This document shows positions 23,210-31,296 of a stretch of DNA of 64,000 bases, one piece after another (positions within the stretch are counted from its first letter, which is position 1; each line of letters begins with the position of its first letter). The translations under genes were made by a program, and so were the position numbers. Source of the DNA: Halosimplex pelagicum (GTDB lineage Archaea > Halobacteriota > Halobacteria > Halobacteriales > Haloarculaceae); assembly GCF_013415905.1 (NCBI RefSeq), contig NZ_CP058909.1, positions 2,356,001 to 2,420,000 on the forward strand, read 5' to 3'. The notes under the pieces were generated by a model, which searched no databases, had not been told where the DNA came from, and saw only the letters and a program-made list of their open reading frames with translations.

Positions 23210-23722
23210 ATGATCGAAAGTCAACCATACTCCAGCGCAAGCACGGGCCTCCATCCGTTTGACCCGTGGGACCAGTACGAGTTTAGCATCGAAATCGACG
23301 CGGAAGGCTACAAGGAGACACACGAGATGCGAAATCTCCTGTTCGCCTCCCGTACCTACACCGACGTCGAAGATATCGACGCAGTGTACCCCTTCAACTT
23401 CGACCTCGCTACGGTCATCGACCGCGTGCTAAACATGCGCGTCGTCGACCCAGAAACCGGCGAACAACTCGACGACGACGGTGTTGAAATCACGGTCGTC
23501 TTCAAGAGTGGGCCGGCGGGTCGCTACACGCCAATCGACGTCCTCATCAGCGGGTCGTCGATCGATGACTTCGACGTTGATGGTGGGTTCTGGCGAATCG
23601 ATAGCCGTCTCGCCCAGCTCATCAAGACGCAGACTCCTGGCCTCACCCACGAACAGGTCGCTTACGAGGGGCAAGAGCGTAACGCCTTCCATCACCCTGC
23701 CGTGGACATCGCTTCGGAATAG
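23210..23722 (+). CDS. Hypothetical protein
   Basis: 170 residues, acidic, alpha/beta (YEFSIEIDAEGYKETHEMRN, VEITVVFKSGPAGRYTPIDV, IDVLISGSSIDDFDVDGG). No recognised family. Its stop is two bases before the next gene's ATG, so the two are one operon. Confidence 0.7.
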   Translation: MIESQPYSSASTGLHPFDPWDQYEFSIEIDAEGYKETHEMRNLLFASRTYTDVEDIDAVYPFNFDLATVIDRVLNMRVVDPETGEQLDDDGVEITVVFKSGPAGRYTPIDVLISGSSIDDFDVDGGFWRIDSRLAQLIKTQTPGLTHEQVAYEGQERNAFHHPAVDIASE

Positions 23723-23724
23723 CC

Positions 23725-24474
23725 ATGATCCCAGATAGGCTCACACATCGACAGCACGAAGACGAGACCGCGCTCGAACGCGAACAGCATACCGACCACC
23801 CCGTTCTCGCGTCCTACACGATCGCGGCGTGTTCTCGCGACGACTGTCGGTACTACGAACTTCGCGACTACGCAGTCAACCACGATGTCGAACTCTCGTT
23901 CGACCTCGGCACCCGGCTCGATACCCTCACCGAAAAAATCGACCTGCCGGTTATCCACACGTACCATACTGCCGGCGGACACCACCAGGGCAAGAAGGCG
24001 TTCCAGACGCGAACAGAAGCCGACGCCTACATCTTCGGGTCCTACGGCGGGACTGGAAACCGGAACGCGACCGGGCATACAATTCGGAAGACATACAGCC
24101 GGACCAACGGGACACACTCCCAGACTGCCCGACGGAAGGATTACCCGATGGTCTGCGCGATCATCGACACCTACCAAGACAAACCAGTCTACTCGAACCT
24201 CGTCCCCCGGCGTGGGAATGTCCCCGAGTCCGCCCCACACTGGCAGAAGAGCGTCGAGCAGAAGGTGGAGTATCACCTGAATCCGCCGGAGCATATCGTT
24301 TCCAGCAAGCTCCGAGAAGACGACGAGTTTGCACGAACACCGGACGACTACGACGGGGACGCTCTGACGTGGCACGTCGAGCAGGTCGCTCACTGGAAAG
24401 TCCAGATTCAGACGCCAGCAACGTTCCTCAACAGCGATGAACTCCAGATCGCAGCCGAGCACACCGATGGATAG
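23725..24474 (+). CDS. Hypothetical protein
   Basis: 249 residues. A central stretch TYHTAGGHHQGKKAFQTRTEA and GSYGGTGNRNATGHTIRKTY is Gly/His-rich and basic, unusual for this acidic set, and might bind nucleic acid or metal. Not recognised. Confidence 0.7.
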   Translation: MIPDRLTHRQHEDETALEREQHTDHPVLASYTIAACSRDDCRYYELRDYAVNHDVELSFDLGTRLDTLTEKIDLPVIHTYHTAGGHHQGKKAFQTRTEADAYIFGSYGGTGNRNATGHTIRKTYSRTNGTHSQTARRKDYPMVCAIIDTYQDKPVYSNLVPRRGNVPESAPHWQKSVEQKVEYHLNPPEHIVSSKLREDDEFARTPDDYDGDALTWHVEQVAHWKVQIQTPATFLNSDELQIAAEHTDG

Positions 24475-24658
24475 ACGGGTCTACACCGGCTGGAACTGTC
24501 ACCGCCGATTAATTCAGCGCAGTAACTTCTCTTTCTACTAGTAGAATCGGCTTTCTAGCGCGAGTTATTGAAGCCCCCAGTTTGCGGAACTCCTTTAATA
24601 TCACATAATCGATTAGACTGTTCAATCACTGGAAAGTTAACACATATACTTTTTAATC

Positions 24659-26413
24659 ATGGAACCCATCTATAGTTCTAGGATGGATATACTACAGGCA
24701 ATTATCAGTCTGATTTACCTTTTTGCCCTGTTCATCCTCGTCGGTATGGGCTACCTCACATACCAGAGACAGGATACAGGGACTATGAACTCTCTCTTCT
24801 ACCTGACGATAGCGGGATTCTCCTTCATCGGTTCGTCGTTCCTCGTCATCGCGTCTTCCTCACCAGAGTTGATGCAAGCTGGGCTCTTCCTCTTAGCACC
24901 CTCGCACTGGTTCCTTGGACTTGCATTCGCGCTGTTCACTCTCCACTTCACTGGATACTACCACCGTGTCGGCGATCGCGTCATCAAACTCGTCTACGGC
25001 ATCTACCTCTTTCTCATCCTCGTCTCCATCACCAACCCGTTCCACCACCTCATCATCGTGGGCTATGGCGTCTCGACGGACCCCTTCCCTTATGCCTATG
25101 CCCTCGCCAATTTCGGCCTCCCAGCCTTCCTTGCGATCGGTTACGCCACGAACTTCGCCATCGCCATCACCTTCATCGTCGCGATGGTCAACTCCAGTCG
25201 TGTTACCCGCAACCAACTCCTCGCCCTCAGCATCATCGCTGGGGGGACGTCGTTCATCCACTTCGCGGAATACATCTTCTACGAACCGACCTTTGCCGCT
25301 GGCCCCTTCGGATTCAGCGCCGTCTTCATCATCGCCGGCTTCGGGTACCTCGTCCTCTATAAGGACTTACTCACGCTTGACCCCATCTCCCGGACAGATA
25401 TCGTCTCCTCGGTGGCTCAACCGATCATCATCATGGACTCAACCGGCAGCGTCATCGACTACAATGCCGCCGCACGGGATCTCTTCCCTGATGTCGAAAA
25501 TAGCTTCGGCGAGAAAATCGAAGACATCAATCCAAGTTTCGTGAAGTCGATCGACCGCGAATCACGTGCTCGAACCTACGCTAACGAGATCACGACCACG
25601 ACTCCCGAGGGCGAATACAGAGTATACCAACTCTCTGCCCAACGAATAGCGAAAGGTGACCGGCTCTACGGGACCACCATCGTCCTGAACGACATCACTG
25701 ACCTGAAAATGTACGCTCAGGACCTCGAACAGCAGACCGACCAGCTCGAAGACTTCACCAGTTTCGTGAGTCACGACCTACGGAACCCGATCGCCACCTC
25801 CCGCCAGTACATTGGGATGCTCGAAGGCAAGGACGAGAAAGAGCACCGGTACATCAACGATATCGACGACGCGCTCGACCGGATGGACACGATGATCGAG
25901 AACCTGCTCACCCTCACCCGTGAAGGACAAGCCATCGAGGAACGCAACACGGTCAACCTCCCAGACACGATCAACTATGCGTGGCGGATCAGCGATACGC
26001 AGAACGCAACTCTCGAATCACACGGTCTTGCAGACACAACCGTCTACGCCGACAAAAATCGGCTCTACACGCTATTCGAGAACCTGTTCCGTAACGCTGC
26101 TGAACATGCTGGTCCAGATTCTCACATCATTGTCGGCGTTGTCCCTGAAGAGGGCGAAATCTACATCGCAGATGACGGGCCTGGACTCCCCGATAGCATC
26201 GACATCTTCCAGAAGGGAGCAACGACCTCACCAGACGGAACCGGTCTTGGACTCGCCATCGTCGAGCGGATCGTGGAGGCGCACGGATGGAACATCAAAG
26301 CGAGCGAGTTCGAGGAAACTGGCGGTGCTAAATTCACAATTAGTGGCATCGACTCTCTCCGAACGCAACACCCGGATGGAAACCCCGAGCACCAGCAGAC
26401 CGTCAAGAGCTGA
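24659..26413 (+). CDS. 7TM-PAS sensor histidine kinase
   Basis: 584 residues. About seven hydrophobic spans fill residues 8-235, of the 7TM histidine-kinase N-terminal type. A PAS domain follows (about 255-350; DIVSSVAQPIIIMDSTGSVI, YNAAARDLFPD). HisKA: FVSHDLRNPIATSRQYIGML with phospho-acceptor His372. HATPase: N-box NLFRNAAEHAG, DDGPGLP and GTGLGLAIVERIV. All catalytic boxes look intact. No response regulator is next to it; a protein phosphatase lies two genes on. It uses its own AT-rich promoter (CTTTTTAATC) rather than the shared box. A second ATG eight codons in is a possible start. Confidence 0.9.
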   Translation: MEPIYSSRMDILQAIISLIYLFALFILVGMGYLTYQRQDTGTMNSLFYLTIAGFSFIGSSFLVIASSSPELMQAGLFLLAPSHWFLGLAFALFTLHFTGYYHRVGDRVIKLVYGIYLFLILVSITNPFHHLIIVGYGVSTDPFPYAYALANFGLPAFLAIGYATNFAIAITFIVAMVNSSRVTRNQLLALSIIAGGTSFIHFAEYIFYEPTFAAGPFGFSAVFIIAGFGYLVLYKDLLTLDPISRTDIVSSVAQPIIIMDSTGSVIDYNAAARDLFPDVENSFGEKIEDINPSFVKSIDRESRARTYANEITTTTPEGEYRVYQLSAQRIAKGDRLYGTTIVLNDITDLKMYAQDLEQQTDQLEDFTSFVSHDLRNPIATSRQYIGMLEGKDEKEHRYINDIDDALDRMDTMIENLLTLTREGQAIEERNTVNLPDTINYAWRISDTQNATLESHGLADTTVYADKNRLYTLFENLFRNAAEHAGPDSHIIVGVVPEEGEIYIADDGPGLPDSIDIFQKGATTSPDGTGLGLAIVERIVEAHGWNIKASEFEETGGAKFTISGIDSLRTQHPDGNPEHQQTVKS

Positions 26414-26449
26414 CCCACAAGGACTTCAGCGAGTGATCCTTCGGGCTGG

Positions 26450-26476
26450 TTTTTCGCCCTCGGTTTGAGTAGAAGG
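26450..26476 (+). promoter_or_regulatory. Shared promoter-like box (copy 24)
   Basis: TTTTTC, then GCCCTCGG and TGAGTAGAAGG; 34 bases from first T to the ATG at 26484. Confidence 0.7.
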
Positions 26477-26483
26477 TGTTCCT

Positions 26484-26750
26484 ATGAGTACCGACCCCCA
26501 GCCCGTAGCAGAACCAACACTGAGTCGTCCAGATGATAGCATCGTGCCGATCGCAGTAGCGGCAGCGAAAGAGACGCTGCTGTGGATTGTGAAGTTCTTC
26601 GCGTTTCTCGGCGGTGTGACCGCATTCAGCGTCGTTATCGCTATACTCTCAACGACGACAATCGGCGGAATCATCGCTTTCTTCGTGATCATAGGTATTA
26701 TCGCCTCAACACCATATTCTGACCGTAATTATTTTTTCCCACTCCAATAG
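26484..26750 (+). CDS. Small membrane protein (2 TM)
   Basis: 88 residues: polar N-terminus, then LLWIVKFFAFLGGVTAFSVV and IGGIIAFFVIIGIIASTPY, two spans with a short loop. It ends 16 bases before the phosphatase gene, so they are likely co-transcribed. Unrecognised. Confidence 0.75.
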   Translation: MSTDPQPVAEPTLSRPDDSIVPIAVAAAKETLLWIVKFFAFLGGVTAFSVVIAILSTTTIGGIIAFFVIIGIIASTPYSDRNYFFPLQ

Positions 26751-26766
26751 AATAGAGGAATGTAAG

Positions 26767-27204
26767 ATGGATAAGGTCACACAGCAATTATGGCTGACTG
26801 AGATCAAGAAGGTCATGACAGAGGATGTCGGGCATTTCGACCTCGTCTTAACAGTCTGCGAAGATAACATAGGAGATCTCGTCTCCTGTGACTACGAGCA
26901 CTACGACCTCTGTTCAGCTTCTGGCGGCCTCACGGGTGAACCAGCTACGTACGACGACTTCACTGAGGCCGTCAACAGGCTCTACCAAGCACTCGAAAAC
27001 GACAAGACAGTACTCATCCACTGCCACTCTGGAACCAGTCGGAGTGTCGCTGTCAGCGCAGCAGGCCTTGCCCGCTACAGAGGTGTCGGGTTCGAGGCAG
27101 CCCTTCAGACGGTCGAGGATGTCCGAGAGGAAGCAGACCCGTCAGAACGGTACCAGAACTACGCAGAGCAGTACGTCTCCGTTCACCTCCCCCGCGTACA
27201 CTAA
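26767..27204 (+). CDS. Dual-specificity protein phosphatase
   Basis: 145 residues. VLIHCHSGTSRSVAVSAAGL contains the cysteine-phosphatase signature H-C-x5-R-S with nucleophile Cys86 and Arg92. The preceding FDLVLTVCED and CDYEHYDL fit the fold of small DUSP/PTP-like enzymes. Expected to remove phosphate from Tyr or Ser/Thr (or RNA or phosphoinositide substrates in some relatives). Close to the histidine kinase and downstream of a shared promoter box. Confidence 0.85.
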   Translation: MDKVTQQLWLTEIKKVMTEDVGHFDLVLTVCEDNIGDLVSCDYEHYDLCSASGGLTGEPATYDDFTEAVNRLYQALENDKTVLIHCHSGTSRSVAVSAAGLARYRGVGFEAALQTVEDVREEADPSERYQNYAEQYVSVHLPRVH

Positions 27205-27404
27205 CTTCGGAGCTGAGTGACTTCCTGACCGAAAACCCGACCAGATACGTCTATCCTCAGAACGCCACAAGCGCCGCCTGAGCGGAACCAGTCACAGATG
27301 GTGTTCACACCCTGGCCGAACCCAACTACCACACACGCCCTCAGCACGCCGCGACACAAAGCCGAGAACCACCCTCTGCCCTAGACCAACCGTACCGCCA
27401 GTTG

Positions 27405-27431
27405 TTTTTGCCCCCCATCTGGGGTAGAGGG
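27405..27431 (+). promoter_or_regulatory. Shared promoter-like box (copy 25)
   Basis: TTTTTG, then CCCCCCATCTGGGG and TAGAGGG; 33 bases from first T to the ATG at 27438. CCCC/GGGG form a perfect small palindrome, as in copy 16. Confidence 0.7.
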
Positions 27432-27437
27432 TTCGAG

Positions 27438-27935
27438 ATGTTCCTAACGTCACTACTCGCCAGCATCACTAGCGTCGAAGAGCAGACCCCCAGTGAAGAA
27501 GCACCAGACAGCGAGGATTCCCCCCTCGATAACGTCTCCACGAAGCGTACCGTTTCAGACGTTATCGACCACGAGGTCGCCTCAAACGCGCTTCCAGGCA
27601 ACTGGAAACTGAAGTACGACCTCACCGTCGGGGATTCCAACAACCTCACCGAGATCGCAGTCATCCACCACCCGTCCCAGCTCGTCGAGTATCACCTCGA
27701 GCCGGTCGAGACCTACGAACCGCTAGAAGACACTCGTGTTTCGGTCGAACACGCAAACTCGATGGAAGAACACCTGACGACGACGGCTGGATTCAAAGCT
27801 GGCTGCAAGGCCGTCGTGCAGCAAATCAAGCAACTCGAAGACCGGACGGAGAAGCCGTCGGAAGCTGACTGGAACAGTGCAAGCCCCGATGAAATCCAGG
27901 GACCAAATCCGAATCGGTCCCCAGCGTCGGTCTGA
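27438..27935 (+). CDS. Hypothetical protein
   Basis: 165 residues, unrecognised; acidic N-terminal third, then strands (GNWKLKYDLTVGDSNNLTEI, LVEYHLEPVETY) and a helix (EEHLTTTAGFKAGCKAVVQQ). Start fixed by the box. Confidence 0.7.
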   Translation: MFLTSLLASITSVEEQTPSEEAPDSEDSPLDNVSTKRTVSDVIDHEVASNALPGNWKLKYDLTVGDSNNLTEIAVIHHPSQLVEYHLEPVETYEPLEDTRVSVEHANSMEEHLTTTAGFKAGCKAVVQQIKQLEDRTEKPSEADWNSASPDEIQGPNPNRSPASV

Positions 27936-28025
27936 GCCAGGAGTTAGCTCAGGACACACCTTTTTACTTCAGTCCCACAAAGTTGCAGGAGACAGCCCGC
28001 TAACCCAGCCAATCAACCCACAAGT

Positions 28026-28364
28026 ATGTTCGAATACGGGATAGTCGTACTGTTCAGTGGTATCGTCACGCTCACCGCACTCGATCACTACCTCCCGAAG
28101 ACAGAGCCGACGTCGAGCCATCCCCTTCTTCCATTCATCGGTCTCTACGGCATCTCTGCTACGGGAGCCCCAGTGTTCGCGTATCTCGCCCAAGTCGTTC
28201 CAATCCAGGGTACCTTCAGTTACGCACTCTACCTCACTGTCGGGACCATCGTGATGATTCTGCCGTTGTTCATCATTGAACAGCGAGCTCGCGTAAGGCG
28301 ACAGAATCACCCGCCACTCTCTGAGAGCCGAGCAGGGGGCTGGGCGTTCTGGAATCGGCAGTAA
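28026..28364 (+). CDS. Small membrane protein (3 TM)
   Basis: 112 residues with spans at about 3-21 (YGIVVLFSGIVTLTALD), 36-56 (FIGLYGISATGAPVFAYLAQ) and 64-84 (FSYALYLTVGTIVMILPLFI), then a basic tail. Unrecognised; no shared box upstream. Confidence 0.7.
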   Translation: MFEYGIVVLFSGIVTLTALDHYLPKTEPTSSHPLLPFIGLYGISATGAPVFAYLAQVVPIQGTFSYALYLTVGTIVMILPLFIIEQRARVRRQNHPPLSESRAGGWAFWNRQ

Positions 28365-28379
28365 GCCGTAGCACCGAAA

Positions 28380-28424
28380 CCTTACCAAGGTGTTCCAACG
28401 CGACCATCAGAACGACTTGGTAAG
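28380..28424. repeat. CCTTACCAAG inverted repeat, copy 2
   Basis: CCTTACCAAG and CTTGGTAAGG enclose 25 bases ending in GAACGA, as in copy 1. It lies between the membrane-protein stop and the next promoter box. Confidence 0.75.
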
Positions 28425-28429
28425 GTTAG

Positions 28430-28456
28430 TTTCTGACTCCCGAACGAGGTGATGGA
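28430..28456 (+). promoter_or_regulatory. Shared promoter-like box (copy 26)
   Basis: Weak copy: TTTCTG, then ACTCCCGA and GAGGTGATGGAG. It starts 6 bases after the inverted repeat; the preferred ATG at 28458 is 28 bases from the first T. Confidence 0.5.
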
Positions 28457-28457
28457 G

Positions 28458-28826
28458 ATGAACATCCCATACGCACCGAAAGCAACACGTCACGCGAAAT
28501 TAGCCTGGTGGAAGCGTAACGCTGACCGAAACGTGGACATCCAAACCGCGTGGCGTGAAGGCGTCCCGATCGAAGCACCGAACTATAACTACGACGACGC
28601 CCACCTCCACGAACCCAGCGGGATCGTCCTGCTAGCCCGCAACGACAACCTCACGACAGTGCTCTACGCAGAGGGCATCGAACTCGAGGACGGCCATCTC
28701 ATCGAATGTCCTCGCTGTGAACAACGATACGAACCAACAGCGAATATGAACGAAGATGGTTGTCCGTGGTGCGAAGGGCCGAGTCCCGAGATCCAAGCAG
28801 CTGCATTCGAGCCGTTGCCCGAATAA
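28458..28826 (+). CDS. Zinc-ribbon protein
   Basis: 122 residues. A basic, Trp-containing N-terminus (KLAWWKRNADRNVDIQTAWR) is followed by a beta region and a C-terminal zinc ribbon CPRCEQRYEP ... CPWC. An ATG two codons earlier (28452) is an alternative start that lies within the box. Function unknown. Confidence 0.7.
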   Translation: MNIPYAPKATRHAKLAWWKRNADRNVDIQTAWREGVPIEAPNYNYDDAHLHEPSGIVLLARNDNLTTVLYAEGIELEDGHLIECPRCEQRYEPTANMNEDGCPWCEGPSPEIQAAAFEPLPE

Positions 28827-28843
28827 GATTGCGAGAGAAATCG

Positions 28844-28870
28844 TTTGTATCCCCCGGAGAGGGTAGAGGG
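28844..28870 (+). promoter_or_regulatory. Shared promoter-like box (copy 27)
   Basis: TTTGTA, then TCCCCCGG and AGGGTAGAGGG. It runs into ATG-TTC-TGA (28871-28879), a two-codon ORF. The SLOG-like ATG is 149 bases from the first T, the longest leader of all. Confidence 0.7.
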
Positions 28871-28992
28871 ATGTTCTGAAGGAGTCGGCATCGTAGCCAG
28901 CTCACTTGAGCCATCCTAGAAACATCCCGATCGCGACCAACGAGCCGTATCGTCAGTTCAACCAAGATACGCCGATTCACGACCCTGTATCC

Positions 28993-29796
28993 ATGAATTC
29001 GACCGCTAACGATTCCACGACCCCCGACAGCACAGATGAACTCAACGTTCTCGTCCTCGCCACCGGACTGGTGAAGGCTGAGAAATACGTCAAAAGCTAC
29101 GAGTCGGTCGCCAAGCGCGTCGACAACGCACTGGACGGCCTGGAAGCGATGCTCGACGCCGAGACAAGCATCGTTCTGACTCGGGGCTCCGCAAAGCTAG
29201 AGGACACTCTGGCCGACGAGCTCACCGTCGATGTCGATGAAGCCTTCTTCCCCTGGCCGCGTTTCCTCAACGATACTGCGGATACAGACGACTACGGGAA
29301 CGTCATCGTTCCGGCAGTCCGCCAGGAAGACGAGCCCGCCGTCAACGCTGACGCGGACGACATGAGCGACGGTATCGATTGGGACAAGGTCACGAACGAG
29401 CGCGTCAAGCGAGCGAAAGCAAAAGCCGGCGCGAAGATGAACCACTACCTCTTCGACGAGTTCTACGACGACTACCCCGACGTCGACGCCGTCATCACAC
29501 TCAACTGTGGCTCCCACCGAGGCCTCAACGAGATCCGTGACGCTCGCGGGAACAACGACTGGGTCGAAGGACAAGCAGGGCACGTCAAACAGGTCATCGA
29601 CGTGAACGTCCAGGACCAGATCCTCTACAGTCGCCACATGCTGGATAGCAACGAGGGGATGGGCGTCAGCGACCTCCACGACAGCCAGATCGACGAACTG
29701 CGTGAGGCGCTGTCCTCAGATGAACTCGAAGACATCGGCATCAGTCCGAACAAGGCGTCTACCGGAACAACCCCCACTCCGGCGTCCGCAGACTAA
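28993..29796 (+). CDS. SLOG-like paralogue 3
   Basis: 267 residues. ELNVLVLATGLVKAEKYVKS and SIVLTRGSAKLEDTLADEL match the first half of paralogue 2; RVKRAKAKAGAKMNHYLF, AVITLNCGSHRGLNEIRDAR and NDWVEGQ match the second half, but the NWVKYxxxCxG block is eroded. A TTG far upstream is rejected in favour of the ATG that aligns with the other paralogues. Paralogue 4 lies 580 bases downstream, separated by a tRNA-like gene and an RNA candidate. Confidence 0.55.
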   Translation: MNSTANDSTTPDSTDELNVLVLATGLVKAEKYVKSYESVAKRVDNALDGLEAMLDAETSIVLTRGSAKLEDTLADELTVDVDEAFFPWPRFLNDTADTDDYGNVIVPAVRQEDEPAVNADADDMSDGIDWDKVTNERVKRAKAKAGAKMNHYLFDEFYDDYPDVDAVITLNCGSHRGLNEIRDARGNNDWVEGQAGHVKQVIDVNVQDQILYSRHMLDSNEGMGVSDLHDSQIDELREALSSDELEDIGISPNKASTGTTPTPASAD

Positions 29797-29864
29797 TCGA
29801 CAGTCGATGTGTTTCGTCACACTCTCGTGAACTCGAGTGAGTAGCAATCTCCTCCCCACCTTGC

Positions 29865-29998
29865 GGGACCGTAGTACTAAACGGCAGAATGCTCAGACAG
29901 GTGTCGGTACTTCACCTCATAGTCGGTGGCTCATGCGTACACTTGAGTTTCAGTCCACACCTGCGTGAGAGGTCCGGGTTCGAATCCCGGCGGTCCCA
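29865..29998 (+). tRNA. tRNA-like gene with a long insertion, isotype unresolved
   Basis: The acceptor stem GGGACCG (29865) pairs fully with CGGTCCC (29991-29997), followed by A. The T-arm is perfect: CCGGG-TTCGAAT-CCCGG. The D-arm is weak but has GG at the right place. Between CTCA and TGAG, where the anticodon stem should be, lies about 75 bases with terminal complementarity CAGGTGT/ACACCTG, as expected for an archaeal intron forming a helix. I could not place a proper anticodon loop, so this may be an intron-bearing tRNA, a degenerate tRNA or an attachment-site relic. The acceptor sequence recalls tRNA-Pro. Confidence 0.5.
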
Positions 29999-30066
29999 CT
30001 CCTTCCAATTTCGACACCAGTTACTAAATCTCCAAAAACACTTATCCTGAAACCATCGCTACGTCA

Positions 30067-30154
30067 GGGTGGACACCCTCCAAGGATGTCCACTGGTGTA
30101 CCGGCTCCACACCACTGGCAGGCGGTTAGCCCAACCAAACCACCACGACCTGCC
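30067..30154 (+). ncRNA. Candidate structured RNA, three consecutive hairpins
   Basis: Stem 1 GTGGACA/TGTCCAC (30069-30093), stem 2 TGGTGT/ACACCA (30094-30114) directly abutting it, stem 3 GGCAGG/CCTGCC (30117-30154) with an inner GGTT/AACC. Almost every base between 30067 and 30154 belongs to one of these units. A TATA-like CTTATC at 30041 is about 26 bases upstream. No reading frame covers it. Could be a small RNA or an operator cluster. Confidence 0.45.
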
Positions 30155-30271
30155 ACTTCCATCCACATTCGTTTCAGCCCTATAGCTCATTACTGCCGGT
30201 AACCTCCGTAGACGCCTCAACGCCCATCCGAACCGGGGGAATACTGTGATCTCACTCCGCGACTCGGACGG

Positions 30272-30297
30272 TTTTTACCGTCCGATGGGAGTGAGAC
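30272..30297 (+). promoter_or_regulatory. Shared promoter-like box (copy 28), inside a palindrome
   Basis: TTTTTA, then CCGTCCGAT and GGGAGTGAGA. Here the region is fully palindromic: CGGACGG-TTTTTA-CCGTCCG, and further out TCTCACTCC upstream mirrors GGAGTGAGA. A 22-codon ORF starts at 30303 and ends 6 bases before the SLOG-like ATG at 30378. Confidence 0.7.
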
Positions 30298-30302
30298 CTT
30301 AT

Positions 30303-30371
30303 ATGAGCCAACACATAGATGCTGAGTATAGTAGTAGAAGCCCTGTCTTCTCCAGTCTCTCCGGTATCTAA
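30303..30371 (+). CDS. Possible 22-aa leader peptide
   Basis: ATG 31 bases after the first T of the promoter box opens MSQHIDAEYSSRSPVFSSLS plus two residues, stopping 6 bases before paralogue 4. Its placement matches the normal start distance in this window, so ribosomes would meet it first. Likely a regulatory uORF if real. Confidence 0.4.
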   Translation: MSQHIDAEYSSRSPVFSSLSGI

Positions 30372-30377
30372 CTCAAC

Positions 30378-31289
30378 ATGGGAGGCTACTCAAACACATC
30401 TACGCCCAGCATCGACCCAGAACAAACTCTCGCAGTCGTCCCAACCGGGATCGTCGACGATCCTCGGTGCATCACCGACCTGAACCAACTCGGAAAGAAG
30501 ATTGTTCGGGCGGCTCGCCCACTCTACGAAGAACTCAAACGTGCCGGGAACCGCCTGAAACAGATCGTCGTCGGCGGACCTCCGTGTATCGCCTCTGCGG
30601 TCGATGAATACACGACAGCGACCGTCCGGGTCACCAGCCACCAGAAGGCAGTCGAGCAGTATCTCGATGACACCGGAGAAACCGGCGACGGGTACGAAAT
30701 ACCGTCTGTTCGGCAAAGCCGTCCCCAGATGGGTAGTCTCCTTGTTCACGAAGGGCGTCTCTCTGAGGACTCTATCTCCGAGTTCGACCTCGGCGATGCA
30801 GCAGATCGTGCCCGCCTGACGAGCGACATCCTTCGGAAGCTCGAACCACGGCGATACCACCGAGCCCGACAGAAGGCCCAAAGCAAGCGGCTTGAACACC
30901 TCTTGAACGATTGGTTCGAGCAGGTTCCGACAGCAAATCACGTTCTCGTCGTAGGCGACGGGAGAAACACGCATCAGCACCTCATCAATCACGCGAACGG
31001 GCAGGGGAAGTGGGTAAAGTACCCGACAGCGTGTGATGGGAATATCCGTAGTCTGGAACTCAACGGCTCAACAAGCGGCTGCCTCTCTTGGGCACTCGCA
31101 GCAATCTTCGATCCTCGGCACCGGACCAACGTCCCCTACCACGAACTCACCCCGAAACAGCAGAAGCACGTCCAGCAGTGGCTCACTGAATCCGGTCGGC
31201 GTGACCTCGGATACCCGCGAGAAGCACAGCTCAAACCCGTCCGTAGCGAGGAAACGAGTAACAGCCAGACAGCGTCCGCTGCCGGGTGA
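30378..31289 (+). CDS. SLOG-like paralogue 4
   Basis: 303 residues. TLAVVPTGIVDDPRCITDLN and LKQIVVGGPPCIASAVDEY give the clearest SLOG-type first half in the family (the GGP-x5-A loop aligns with GGA-x-GAD). The second half has RARQKAQSKRLEHLLNDWFE, HVLVVGDGRNTHQHLINHAN and KWVKYPTACDGNI. Closest to paralogue 1. No fused effector domain is visible in any of the four. Confidence 0.55.
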   Translation: MGGYSNTSTPSIDPEQTLAVVPTGIVDDPRCITDLNQLGKKIVRAARPLYEELKRAGNRLKQIVVGGPPCIASAVDEYTTATVRVTSHQKAVEQYLDDTGETGDGYEIPSVRQSRPQMGSLLVHEGRLSEDSISEFDLGDAADRARLTSDILRKLEPRRYHRARQKAQSKRLEHLLNDWFEQVPTANHVLVVGDGRNTHQHLINHANGQGKWVKYPTACDGNIRSLELNGSTSGCLSWALAAIFDPRHRTNVPYHELTPKQQKHVQQWLTESGRRDLGYPREAQLKPVRSEETSNSQTASAAG

Positions 31290-31296
31290 GTTCCCG

